Below are positions 1 to 7,363 of a stretch of DNA of 9,092 bases, one piece after another (position 1 is the first letter of the stretch; each line of letters begins with the position of its first letter). The DNA is from DATFGK01 sp046712825 (GTDB taxonomy: Bacteria; Actinomycetota; AC-67), in assembly GCA_046712825.1 (NCBI GenBank), contig JBKKCR010000196.1, positions 1 through 9,092 on the forward strand, read 5' to 3'. The position numbers and the translations under genes were made by a program. Below the pieces are notes generated by a model. That model saw only the letters and a list, made by a program, of their open reading frames with translations. It was not told the DNA's origin and ran no database searches.

Positions 1-956
1 TACAGCGTCTTGTGCTCTTCGGGCCGGCCGAGGAATGCCTCGAAGATCTCCTCGGTGGCGAGCGTGGCGGACAGCGGGAGGTACCCGCCGGTGAGCCCTT
101 TGCCGACGCACATGAGGTCGGGTTCCATGCCCTCCTGTTCGCAAGCGAACATCGTTCCGGTGCGACCGAAACCGGTCGCGATCTCATCGACCACGAGCAG
201 CGTCCCGTGACGGCGGGCGATCTCGGCGATGCGGGCCAGGTGACCGTCTGGTGCGGTGATGATGCCGCCGGCTCCTTGCACGAGCGGCTCGACGACGACC
301 GCGGCCACGTTGCTTCCTTCACGCGCGAGCACGTCTTCCAACGCGTCCGCGCACGCGATCTCACACGCGGGGTAGGTGCGGCCGAGCGGGCAGCGATAGC
401 AGTACGGTGAGTGTATGGAAGCCGACGGGAACAGCAGCGGCCGGTAAGCCTCGTGGAAGCGCTCGATGCTCCCGACCGAAACCGCGCCCAGGGTGTCGCC
501 GTGATAGCCGTTCTCGACCGAGACGAACAGTGGCCGCGTCTCTCCGCGATTCCGCCAGTAGGAGAACGCCATCTTGAGCGCGACCTCCGCGGCGGCGGCG
601 CCGTTCTCGGAATAGAAGACGCGCGAAAGGCGGCCCGGCGCCAACGCGATCAAGCGCTCGGCGAGCTCGATCGCCGGCGGATGGCTGAGGCCGAGGAAGG
701 TCGAGTGCTGGAGCCTGCGGGTCTGTTCGACGATCGCGTCGACGATGCGCGGGTGGCCGTGGCCGTGCACGTTGACCCAGAGCGACGAGACGCCGTCGAT
801 GTAACGGCGCCCGTCGGTGTCGATCAGGTCGCAACCTTCCCCGCGCTCGATGATGGGCGCGTCGTCTTCGAGCCACACCGACATGGGCGTGAACGGATGC
901 CAGACCGTCGCGTGGTCGGTGGCTCGAAGCGCTCGGGTCCGGTCTTCGGACGGCAC
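1..956 (-). CDS. bioA: Adenosylmethionine-8-amino-7-oxononanoate aminotransferase (BioA), C-terminus cut by window edge
   Basis: BioA is a cytoplasmic PLP enzyme that moves the amino group of S-adenosylmethionine to 8-amino-7-oxononanoate, giving 7,8-diaminononanoate in biotin synthesis. About 318 residues are visible of a family that usually has 430-460. Seen in order: WHPFTPM near residue 18, SENGAAAAEVALKMA near 120 (cofactor phosphate site), GYHGDTLGA near 155, VVDEIATGFGRTG with PLP-binding Asp257, and VGKGLTGGYLPL with Schiff-base Lys286. Asp257 and Lys286 are each offset by 12 from the E. coli BioA residues as I recall them. A four-Cys stretch, PYCYRCPLGRTYPACEIAC, follows the middle of the protein; similar Cys-rich segments occur in Gram-positive-type BioA. 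The GTG at 956 is chosen because GGGAGG lies just upstream and the protein then begins about 17 residues before the conserved WHPF; a TTG at 989 is in frame but has no ribosome site. A weak -10-like TAGATT lies at 993-988. The gene is separated from the upstream transporter operon by a strong hairpin, so it probably has its own promoter. Another class III omega-aminotransferase is a less likely alternative. Confidence 0.93.
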   Translation of the reverse strand, partial: MPSEDRTRALRATDHATVWHPFTPMSVWLEDDAPIIERGEGCDLIDTDGRRYIDGVSSLWVNVHGHGHPRIVDAIVEQTRRLQHSTFLGLSHPPAIELAERLIALAPGRLSRVFYSENGAAAAEVALKMAFSYWRNRGETRPLFVSVENGYHGDTLGAVSVGSIERFHEAYRPLLFPSASIHSPYCYRCPLGRTYPACEIACADALEDVLAREGSNVAAVVVEPLVQGAGGIITAPDGHLARIAEIARRHGTLLVVDEIATGFGRTGTMFACEQEGMEPDLMCVGKGLTGGYLPLSATLATEEIFEAFLGRPEEHKTL

Positions 957-959
957 GGT

Positions 960-965
960 CCTCCC
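960..965 (-). promoter_or_regulatory. Ribosome binding site supporting the GTG start of bioA
   Basis: On the minus strand the sequence reads GGGAGG, then ACC, then GTG. The match to the anti-Shine-Dalgarno sequence is good but the spacing (3 bases) is short. It is the only such site near the 5' end of bioA and decides for GTG at 956 over the in-frame TTG at 989. Confidence 0.5.
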
Positions 966-997
966 GCCTTCCTGATGGATTCGAGCCAATCTAACGG

Positions 998-1078
998 ATG
1001 CGCGCGTTGACCCGCCTCTCGCGCACGATCGCGTGCTTCATGCTGATCACGGGGACTGCAACCATCGCATCGGCTTAG
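998..1078 (+). CDS. Possible 26-codon ORF resembling an isolated signal peptide (remnant or chance)
   Basis: An ATG at 998 opens a 26-codon frame ending in TAG at 1076-1078. The translation has the three parts of a Sec signal peptide: a basic start (MRALTRLSRT), a hydrophobic core (IACFMLITGTATI) and a final Ala-Ser-Ala, an AXA signal-peptidase motif, directly before the stop. No good ribosome site precedes it (CTAACGG then ATG). It lies antisense to the upstream region of bioA, and the strong hairpin at 1085-1131 starts 6 bases after its stop. It could be the 5' relic of a lost secreted-protein gene, a tiny membrane peptide, or coincidence. I recognise no family. Confidence 0.2.
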   Translation: MRALTRLSRTIACFMLITGTATIASA

Positions 1079-1084
1079 AAACGC

Positions 1085-1131
1085 AGTATCCCGGGTGCGA
1101 TCCGCCTCGCGGCGGTCGCACCCGGGATACT
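1085..1131 (-). terminator. Strong hairpin terminator at the end of the transporter operon
   Basis: A perfect 16-bp inverted repeat has arms at 1085-1100 (AGTATCCCGGGTGCGA) and 1116-1131. It is extended inward by a 5-bp CCGCC/GGCGG stem around a TCGC loop, with one unpaired T at 1101. On the minus strand it begins 13 bases after the TGA of the binding-protein gene and is followed by GCG and a short TTTCT, so the U-tract is weak. Strong stems with poor U-tracts are common terminators in high-GC bacteria. On the plus strand nothing T-rich follows, so minus-strand use fits best. It separates the importer operon from bioA. Confidence 0.75.
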
Positions 1132-1144
1132 CGGAACTACCGGG

Positions 1145-2455
1145 TCAGAGCTTCTGGCAAGGCTCCGTGAAGCTGAAGTCCTTGGCCGTCGGACCCACGA
1201 AGAAGTCCTTCACGACCGAGGAGCCCAGCGGGGCCTTCTCGTCGGCCTTTCCGATGAGCGACTGGCGGACCACGTTCGTGTTCGCGTCGCCGCCGAGAGA
1301 CTTGCTCGGGAGCGCGCCCTCGTAGTCGACCGTCGTCTGCTTCACGGCGGCACGCACGCCCTCGCGGGTCAGGTCGCCCAGATCGAAGGCCTTCTCGAGG
1401 ACCGCCTTCATCGGGTACGACCAGATCCAGCCGAACGTGAATCCCTCGTTCGTCGGCAGCGTCGAGCCCGCCGCGGCCTTTATCGCGTTGTGCGCGGGGG
1501 TGTTCGTGCCCCACGGCCCCCAGGGACTGACGAAGTTGTAGAGCCCGAGGATCGCCGGCTTCGCGGCGCTCTTGAGGACGGCCGGGTTGTACGTCGGAAT
1601 CGCGCCGACGAACCGTCCCTTGAACCCGCCCGCCGCCGCCTTGCCGACGATCTCGGCCATCTCGGCCGGGCCCGTCGCGAGCATCACGACATCCGGCTTC
1701 GTGCGGAGGATCGCCGCCACCGGCGCATCCTGGTTCCCGGCTGTGGCGTTCGGCGCCGTCTGGACGTCGTTCGCCTTCGGGAACGCCACGTCGTTGATCT
1801 CGGCCCACTTGGCGACACCGGCTGCCGAGTCGCCGCCGTAGTCACCGGGGTAATGGACGGCCATGAGCGTGTCCGGCTTGCCGAAGGTCTCGGACGCCCA
1901 GTCGAGCCCGTTCATGGATTCGACGCAGTAGTTGTAACCGCTCTCGATCACGAGATCGTCGAACGCCCAGCCGGACCACCAGGAGGCGGGCGCGGCGACG
2001 AGGTTCTCGTCATCCATGATGTCCTTCGCGGCGATCGTCGGCGGTGTGCCGAGCGATTGCGCCAGCGCGAGGATGTTCGGGAGGATCTGCCGGAGCTGGG
2101 CGACGTGCTCCTGCGGGTTGTACTTATTGTCGCGCGTGTACTTCGTGATATCGACGTCGTACTTTCCGCCGATGCCGTTGCCGTCGTTGACGCGCTTCCA
2201 GAAGGCCTTCTGGCCGTCCGTGATCGGCACGGCCAGCGCGCGGAACGGACCGACCGTCAGGTCGGACAGCACGCCGAGGTAGATGCACCCTCGATCGGCG
2301 TGTGTGCTGCCGGGACACGCCGCGGTCGTGATACCGAGGCCTGTCTTCACGTCGCCGCCGCCGGGACCGGCGTCGTCGCCACCGCACGCGGCGGCGAACA
2401 GTGCCAGGATCCCGACGAGGGCGCCGATGCGACCCCATCTTCCGATCGACTTCAT
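1145..2455 (-). CDS. Liv-type ABC importer substrate-binding lipoprotein (periplasmic-binding protein, Peripla_BP_6 type)
   Basis: A 436-residue extracytoplasmic receptor that would capture the cargo and deliver it to the LivH/LivM permease. Residues 1-23 form a lipoprotein signal: basic start MKSIGRWGR, a hydrophobic stretch, then LFAAAC with Cys24 as the lipidation site. A Gly/Asp-rich linker, GGDDAGPGGG, follows. The mature part begins as a family-type first strand (IYLGVLSDLTVGP, about 58-70) and has DGQKAFWKRVNDGNGIGG (80-97), a typical pattern of Leu/Ile/Val and amide-binding receptors. PDVVMLATGPAEMAEIVGKA (254-273) matches the second lobe. Cysteines at 47, 57, 177 and 433 could form disulfides outside the cell. 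The ATG at 2455 directly follows GGGGGTGAGGA. The gene is last in the operon, with 86 bases after livM and the terminator behind it. That longer leader holds only a weak CGAAG/CTTCG hairpin and no convincing promoter. The ligand cannot be read from the sequence; the ligase in the operon argues for an organic acid rather than a branched-chain amino acid. Confidence 0.92.
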   Translation of the reverse strand: MKSIGRWGRIGALVGILALFAAACGGDDAGPGGGDVKTGLGITTAACPGSTHADRGCIYLGVLSDLTVGPFRALAVPITDGQKAFWKRVNDGNGIGGKYDVDITKYTRDNKYNPQEHVAQLRQILPNILALAQSLGTPPTIAAKDIMDDENLVAAPASWWSGWAFDDLVIESGYNYCVESMNGLDWASETFGKPDTLMAVHYPGDYGGDSAAGVAKWAEINDVAFPKANDVQTAPNATAGNQDAPVAAILRTKPDVVMLATGPAEMAEIVGKAAAGGFKGRFVGAIPTYNPAVLKSAAKPAILGLYNFVSPWGPWGTNTPAHNAIKAAAGSTLPTNEGFTFGWIWSYPMKAVLEKAFDLGDLTREGVRAAVKQTTVDYEGALPSKSLGGDANTNVVRQSLIGKADEKAPLGSSVVKDFFVGPTAKDFSFTEPCQKL

Positions 2456-2541
2456 TCCTCACCCCCACGTAGCGGACGGACGAAGACGAGCTTCGCGTCA
2501 GTCTGTCTCCAACACCTCCCTCCGTGGGTCAATGAACCTCG

Positions 2542-3654
2542 TCAATAGGAGAACGGCCAGGAACGCCAATAGGTTTTCGCCCGGACCCAAATACCGAACA
2601 GGCCCCGGGGCTCGAGGATCATGAACGCCACGATCCCCACGCCGAAAAGCAGGGTCTCGAGCTGGAACGTCGTGATGAGCCCGCCCGTCGACTGCCCCTC
2701 GACGAAGGGGATGAACCTCGGGACTTCCTGGACCAAACGGGGCAGCAGGACCACGAACGCCGCGCCGAGGAGCGAGCCGGACAGGGTGGCGACGCCGCCG
2801 ATCAGGATCATCGCGAGGAAGTTCACCGATGTCAGCAGGTTGTAGCTGCCGGGCTCGATGAAGCCGGTCAGTGTCGACAGAAGTGCGCCGCAGATCCCGG
2901 CGTAGAACGAGGACACCGCGAACGCGATGACCTTGTGCCGGGTGAGCTCGACCCCCATCACCTCGGCGGCGATGTCGCGGTCGCGGACGGCGGCGAAGGC
3001 TCGGCCGACCTTCGACCGCGTGAGGTTCTTGGCGAACACCGCCAGCACCAGCAGGACCACGAGCCCCACGAAGTAGAGCTTGATCTCTCGCGTGACCGTG
3101 AAGCCACCGATCTCGATGCGCTCGTCGATCCGCGTACCGAACATCTCGAGCTTCGCCGACGAGCGCCCGGTGCCGACCCCGCCGGTGATAAACACCATCT
3201 CGCGGAACAGGTGCTCGCCCAGGAAAACGAGCCCGAGTGTGACGATGGCGAGGTACAGGCCCTTGAGCCGCGCGGCGACCGGCGCGACGATCAGCCCGAC
3301 GATCGCCGGCAGCAGGCCCGCGGCCGGCAGCCAGATCCACATGTCGAGCCCGAACCCGACCACGTTGCGGTCGGTCGGCCCGCTGAGCACCGCCGCGGTG
3401 TACGCGCCGAGCCCGAGGAAGAACGCGTGACCGAGGGACACCTGTCCGGCGTAGCCGGTGACGATGTTGAGACCGATCGCGCCGATCGCGGAGATGAACG
3501 CCGTCGCGAAGAGCGCGTTGAGCTCGCTGGTGAGCACGAAGGGGATGAGGAGCGCGCCGACGAGTAGCACGCCGAACCAGAACCTCTTGACCGGCGTTCC
3601 GAGTGGGGCCTGGTCGGACTCGTACGTGGTGTGGAGCTCGGGACGGCCCCTCAT
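2542..3654 (-). CDS. livM: Liv-type ABC importer permease LivM
   Basis: Second transmembrane subunit of the importer, 370 residues. After a polar N-terminus (1-23) it has about nine hydrophobic segments, roughly at 24-44, 46-66, 72-92, 103-127, 132-150, 193-209, 242-264, 275-303 and 331-350. Family hallmarks are GLNIVTGYAGQVSLGHAFF (61-79), the ATPase-coupling loop RSKVGRAFAAVRDRDIAAEV (213-232), LIGGVATLSGSLLGA (284-298) and the terminal LEPRGLFG (347-354). The ATG at 3654 overlaps the livH TGA as ATGA, with AAAGAGG about 10 bases upstream, so translation is probably coupled to livH. The open frame continues far upstream of this ATG, but that part is low-complexity Arg-rich shadow of livH. 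It ends 86 bases before the binding-protein gene. Confidence 0.95.
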   Translation of the reverse strand: MRGRPELHTTYESDQAPLGTPVKRFWFGVLLVGALLIPFVLTSELNALFATAFISAIGAIGLNIVTGYAGQVSLGHAFFLGLGAYTAAVLSGPTDRNVVGFGLDMWIWLPAAGLLPAIVGLIVAPVAARLKGLYLAIVTLGLVFLGEHLFREMVFITGGVGTGRSSAKLEMFGTRIDERIEIGGFTVTREIKLYFVGLVVLLVLAVFAKNLTRSKVGRAFAAVRDRDIAAEVMGVELTRHKVIAFAVSSFYAGICGALLSTLTGFIEPGSYNLLTSVNFLAMILIGGVATLSGSLLGAAFVVLLPRLVQEVPRFIPFVEGQSTGGLITTFQLETLLFGVGIVAFMILEPRGLFGIWVRAKTYWRSWPFSY

Positions 3655-4547
3655 ACGCGCTCGACCTCTTTGGTTCCGAACAAGCCGTAGGGCCGCACGA
3701 GAAGCACGAGGAGCATCACGAGGTAGGGGACCACCTGATCGAAGTTCCCACCGGCCCAGGCGAAGTGCTCCGGCTGATAGACCTTCGTGTAGGTCTCGGC
3801 CAGGCCGATCACCAGGCCCCCCACGACGGCGCCGGGAATCGAGTCGAGGCCACCGAGGATGATCGCCGGCAGCGCCTTCAGGGCGAAGAAGGTCGTGTTC
3901 TGGTCGATGCCGGCGCCGCCCGCCCCGACGAGCAGCCCCGCGAGCGCGGCCAGCCCGCCGGAGATCGCCCAGGAGATGCCGAACATGCGCCCGACCGGCA
4001 CGCCCTGCGCGAGCGCCGCCTCCTGATCGAAGGACGCAGCGCGGAGCGCCAGTCCCACGCGAGACAGCTTGAAGAACGCCGCCATCGCGGCCACGACCGC
4101 GGCCGTGATAACCAGCGCCGCCAGATCCCGGTGGAAGATCGCGACCCCGCCGGGCCTGAACTGGGAGAGTCCCCAGGGGTCGCCGAGCTGACGGAGATCG
4201 AGTCCGATCAGATCGTTGGCGACGACCTGCAGGGCGATCAAGACGCCGACGGTCACCATCGCCGCGGAGAATGGCTGCTCGCCGACCATCGGGCGGAGGG
4301 CGACCCGCTCGGTCACCGCAGCGATCGCGGCGGTGACCAGCACCGCTACGACGACGCCGAGCCAGAAGCTCAGCCCAACGGTGATCACGAAGTACGACAC
4401 GAAGTAGGCACCGAAGATCATCAGCACCGGCTGCGCGAAGTTCACGACGCGGGTGCCCTTGTAGATGATCACGAACCCGAGCCCGAGCAGGGTGTACAGC
4501 GACCCCTGGGCGAGTCCGCGTACGGTCGCGCTGAGGAACTGTTCCAT
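3651..4547 (-). CDS. livH: Liv-type ABC importer permease LivH
   Basis: First transmembrane subunit, 298 residues, close to the usual LivH length of about 300. Hallmarks are LGLGFVIIYKGTRVVNFAQ (21-39), LRPMVGEQPFSAAMVTVGV (84-102), the coupling loop LRAASFDQEAALAQGVPVGR (168-187), LPAIILGGLDSIPGAVVGG (226-244) and RPYGLFG (285-291). About eight hydrophobic segments are seen. The start at 4547 shares one base with the TGA of the upstream ligase gene (TGATG). GGAGGG lies 9 bases before it, inside the ligase gene, which implies coupled translation. An upstream extension of the same open frame antisense-shadows nothing useful and lacks family resemblance, so it is left out. Its 3' end overlaps livM by four bases. 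Confidence 0.95.
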   Translation of the reverse strand: MEQFLSATVRGLAQGSLYTLLGLGFVIIYKGTRVVNFAQPVLMIFGAYFVSYFVITVGLSFWLGVVVAVLVTAAIAAVTERVALRPMVGEQPFSAAMVTVGVLIALQVVANDLIGLDLRQLGDPWGLSQFRPGGVAIFHRDLAALVITAAVVAAMAAFFKLSRVGLALRAASFDQEAALAQGVPVGRMFGISWAISGGLAALAGLLVGAGGAGIDQNTTFFALKALPAIILGGLDSIPGAVVGGLVIGLAETYTKVYQPEHFAWAGGNFDQVVPYLVMLLVLLVRPYGLFGTKEVERV

Positions 4548-6484
4548 CAGGCCGCGCCCTCCGCGCTCGCGAGGGGCGCCGCCGATCGCGTGTGCACGTC
4601 GGCGAGGTCGCCACCGGCGTAGCCGGTGCGGTTCGCATACATGTCCTCGATCAGCGGCTCGAACATCGTTGCGATCGCCGCCCGTTTCACCTTCTGCGTG
4701 GCCGTGAGCTCGCCGTCTTCGTGATCGAGTTCCTTCGGGATCATGCGGAACTTGCGCACACCCTCGACGCGGGCGAACTGTTCGTTCGTCTGCTTGACGA
4801 CGTCCTGGATGAGCTTCAGCACCTCGGGCTTCTCCGAGAGGTCGCGGTAGGTCGTGTAGCGGATTCGCTTGCGCTGCGCCCAGTTGGCGACGGTGTCGAA
4901 CTCGATCCCGACGAGCGCGGAAAGGTACGCCCGCCGGTCGCCGACCAGGACGACCTCCTTCACGTAGGGCGAAGCCTTGAGCGCGTTCTCGATCTCGGAC
5001 GGCGAGACGTTCTTCCCACCCGCTGTGATGATGATGTCCTTGATCCGGTCGACGATCCGGACGTACGTGCCGTCCACCCACTCGCCGACGTCGCCGGTGT
5101 GGAGCCAGCCGTCCGGCGTCAGCACCTCCGCGGTTCGCTTCGGGTCGTTCCAGTATCCGGCGAAGACGCCGGGGTGCCTCGTCTGGATCTCGCCGGTCGT
5201 TTCATCGATGCGCAGGTCGCTGCCTTCGTGTGGTTCGCCTACCGTGCCGAGCTTCACCCGGCCGCGCCGGTTGCTCGTCGCGACGGCCGAGTTCTCGGTC
5301 ATCCCGTAGATCTCGTGGATCACGACACCGATGCCGAAGAACCACCTGAGGATCTCGGGCGAGATCGGCGCCGCGCCGGATCCGGCGTTGCGACAGCGAC
5401 GGAGCCCGATGCGATCTCGGAGCGCGCGGTAGAGGAACGGATAACCGGCCGCGTACCGGATGCGCGACCCAAACGTGTGGTTGCCGCCGCTGGCAACGAG
5501 GTCGTTCCCGATCTTGGTCGCGACCTTCATCCAGAAGCGGAAGTTGGCGCGCTTCAGCCACGACGCGGACGCCATCTTGATCTGCACTCCGGCGTGGATC
5601 TTCTCCCAGATCCGAGGCACGGCGAAGAACAACGTGGGCTGGACCTCCCGAAGGTTCTGCTGCACGGTCTCGATCGATTCCGCGAAATGAACCTGGGTCC
5701 CCGCCGCCGCGTTCACCCACTCGGTGCCGATCCGCTCGGCCACATGGCAGAGCGGCAGGTATGAGAGCGTCACGTCGGATCGCCCGGGATCCGCGTAGAA
5801 ACCGCCGCTCTCGACGAGCACCCTGATCGCGAAGTTCACGTTGGCTACGGTGAGCATCGAACCCTTCGGCGGGCCGGTCGTGCCCGACGTGTAAACGAGC
5901 GTGACGACGTCGTTCGCCTTGATCTCGGCGGCACGCTCCTCGATCAGGCTCGGATGGTTCACGAGGTGCTCGGCGCCGCGCGCGACGAAGTCCGACCACG
6001 AGATCAGGATCGGGTCGTCGATCGATCGAACGCCGCGAGGTTCCAGGTAGACGATCCAGCGAAGGTCGGGGAGGTTGTGCTTCACGGCGAGCGCCTTGTC
6101 GACCTGCTCCTGATCCTCTGCGATCAGCACCTGCGCGCCGGAGTCTTTGAGGAGGTACTCGACCTCGGGCGCGGGATTGGTCGGATAGAGGCCGACGGTG
6201 ATCGCACGAACCGCCATGGCGCCGACGTCGGCGTACAGCCATTCCGGCCGGTTCTCCGAGTGGACGGCGACCCGATCGCCGGGCTCGACCCCCAGCGACG
6301 CCAGCGCGTGAGCGACGAGCCCGATCTGTTCCCAGTAGTCCTTCCACGTGATGTCCTGCCAGATGCCGAACCGCTTCTCACGAAGTGCGACGCGATCCGG
6401 ATCGGAGCCGGCCCATCGCGCGATCCGGCCGGCGACGGTCTCGACGGTTCCTGTGCTCTTCGCTGCGACGGCTCCCGCACTCAT
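4547..6484 (-). CDS. AMP-forming acyl-CoA synthetase (long-chain fatty acid--CoA ligase type) inside the liv operon
   Basis: A 645-residue ANL-superfamily ligase that adenylates a carboxylic acid with ATP and then forms its CoA thioester. Core motifs are all present: LVYTSGTTGPPKG (196-208, ATP phosphate loop), LSYLPLCHVAER (240-251), AVPRIWEKI (288-296, typical of long-chain and bubblegum-type synthetases), IYGMTENS (392-399), GWLHTGDVGEW (459-469, ribose-binding Asp465), VDRIKDIIITAGGKNVSP (478-495, hinge region) and LTATQKVKR (593-601) with catalytic Lys598. Length fits the long-chain group rather than shorter aryl-CoA ligases, but the acid substrate cannot be told from these motifs. The ATG at 6484 has GGAGGG 6 bases upstream and starts 3 bases after the livG stop; its own stop overlaps the livH start by one base. 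Being placed between the importer's ATPase and permease genes suggests it activates the imported acid at the membrane, as FadD does in vectorial acylation. It has no visible signal peptide. The N-terminal 20 and C-terminal 25 residues are Ala-rich and look disordered. Confidence 0.93.
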   Translation of the reverse strand: MSAGAVAAKSTGTVETVAGRIARWAGSDPDRVALREKRFGIWQDITWKDYWEQIGLVAHALASLGVEPGDRVAVHSENRPEWLYADVGAMAVRAITVGLYPTNPAPEVEYLLKDSGAQVLIAEDQEQVDKALAVKHNLPDLRWIVYLEPRGVRSIDDPILISWSDFVARGAEHLVNHPSLIEERAAEIKANDVVTLVYTSGTTGPPKGSMLTVANVNFAIRVLVESGGFYADPGRSDVTLSYLPLCHVAERIGTEWVNAAAGTQVHFAESIETVQQNLREVQPTLFFAVPRIWEKIHAGVQIKMASASWLKRANFRFWMKVATKIGNDLVASGGNHTFGSRIRYAAGYPFLYRALRDRIGLRRCRNAGSGAAPISPEILRWFFGIGVVIHEIYGMTENSAVATSNRRGRVKLGTVGEPHEGSDLRIDETTGEIQTRHPGVFAGYWNDPKRTAEVLTPDGWLHTGDVGEWVDGTYVRIVDRIKDIIITAGGKNVSPSEIENALKASPYVKEVVLVGDRRAYLSALVGIEFDTVANWAQRKRIRYTTYRDLSEKPEVLKLIQDVVKQTNEQFARVEGVRKFRMIPKELDHEDGELTATQKVKRAAIATMFEPLIEDMYANRTGYAGGDLADVHTRSAAPLASAEGAA

Positions 6485-6487
6485 CGT

Positions 6488-7363
6488 TCACCCTCCGATC
6501 GGATCGTCGCTCGTCGACGCGGTTTTCTCGGCACTCCACGGCCCCTCGCCGAGGTACGCGTCGATGACGCGAGCGTCCCGCTGGATCTCCGACGGCACTC
6601 CGAAGGCGATCTGGTGTCCGAAATCGAGCACGAGCACCCGGTCGGCGAGGTCCATGACCACTCCCATCTCGTGCTCGACCATGATCATCGAGACGCCGAG
6701 CTCCTCGCGGATGTCGAGGATGAAGCGCGCGATGTCCTCGATCTCCTCGGCGTTCATCCCCGAAACCGGCTCGTCGAGCACGAGGAGCTTGGGCTCCATC
6801 GCGAGCGCGCGGCCGAGCTCGACGCGCTTCTTGATCCCGTAGGGGAGCAGGCCGACGGGCGTCTTGCGGTATTGCTCGATCTCAAGGAAGTCCACGATGT
6901 CCTCGACGATCCGCCGGTGTCGCACCTCCTCGCGCTTGGCCTTCCCGCGGTAGACGAACGCGGAGAACAGGCCGTACCGGATATGAACGTGGCGGCCGAG
7001 CATCAGGTTGTCGAGCACGGTCAGGTTGTTGAAGAGCGCGATGTTCTGGAAGGCGCGCGCGAGCCCGAGCCGCGCGATCTCGTCGGGCTCGGCGCCGATG
7101 ATCTCGTGGCCGAGGAACGAGATCTGACCCGTCTGCGGCCGGTACACGCCGGAGAGGCAGTTCAGGAGCGAGGTCTTGCCGGCGCCGTTCGGCCCGATGA
7201 TCGCGAGCAATTCCCCATGCCGCACGTCGAACGAGACGCCGGCGAGCGCTTTGACTCCCGCGAACCGGAGCGCAACGTCCTTCACGTCGAGGACCGGCGC
7301 GCCGGCGGGCAGATCCACCCGAGCGCCCGTCAAGGCCTCGGAGAGCGGCCTTATGACAGCCAT
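6488..7363 (-). CDS. livG: Liv-type ABC importer ATPase LivG
   Basis: One of the two cytoplasmic ATPases driving import, 291 residues. Seen: Walker A GPNGAGKT (57-64), Q-loop LARAFQNIALF with Gln106, LivG-type signature LPYGIKKRVELGRAL (173-187) in place of LSGGQ, Walker B LLVLDEP (193-199) with Glu198 as catalytic base, and switch His231 in VEHEM. The segment between Q-loop and signature (about 121-165) is long, as is normal for LivG. The N-terminal 22 residues and a Ser/Asp-rich tail after about 275 are extras compared with E. coli LivG (255 residues). The wording LGRALAMEPKLLVLDEPVSG, followed by MNAEEIEDIARFILD, resembles LivG paralogues that I recall next to acyl-CoA ligases. The ATG at 7363 overlaps the last 13 bases of livF, with AAAAGG about 9 bases upstream. 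A slightly later start would also keep the whole domain. Confidence 0.94.
   Translation of the reverse strand: MAVIRPLSEALTGARVDLPAGAPVLDVKDVALRFAGVKALAGVSFDVRHGELLAIIGPNGAGKTSLLNCLSGVYRPQTGQISFLGHEIIGAEPDEIARLGLARAFQNIALFNNLTVLDNLMLGRHVHIRYGLFSAFVYRGKAKREEVRHRRIVEDIVDFLEIEQYRKTPVGLLPYGIKKRVELGRALAMEPKLLVLDEPVSGMNAEEIEDIARFILDIREELGVSMIMVEHEMGVVMDLADRVLVLDFGHQIAFGVPSEIQRDARVIDAYLGEGPWSAEKTASTSDDPIGG

Noticed and set aside
411..1010. Open frames on both strands overlapping bioA (plus 411-1010, minus 361-876)
   Set aside because: Out-of-frame readings of bioA, whose PLP-site residues are all intact in the accepted frame.
957..1144. bioA as the last gene of the importer operon
   Set aside because: The 16-bp plus 5-bp hairpin after the receptor gene and the separate ribosome site make one shared transcript unlikely, though read-through cannot be ruled out.
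2480..2500. CGAAG-CTCGT-CTTCG hairpin between livM and the receptor gene
   Set aside because: Only five pairs and no T-run; too weak to call as terminator or riboswitch.
1490..2548. 352-codon plus-strand open frame opposite the binding-protein gene
   Set aside because: An Arg/Asp-rich antisense shadow; the minus strand carries a lipoprotein signal, ribosome site and family motifs.
3603..4622. 339-codon plus-strand open frame opposite livH
   Set aside because: Low-complexity charged composition, no motif, no ribosome site; explained by livH codon bias.
3655..4638. Long upstream extension of the livM open frame, suggesting a fused protein
   Set aside because: The extension is Arg-rich shadow of livH; the ATG at 3654 overlaps the livH stop and begins a normal LivM.
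4548..5081. Upstream extension of the livH open frame into the ligase gene
   Set aside because: No family similarity; ATG at 4547 with GGAGGG upstream gives a LivH of standard length.
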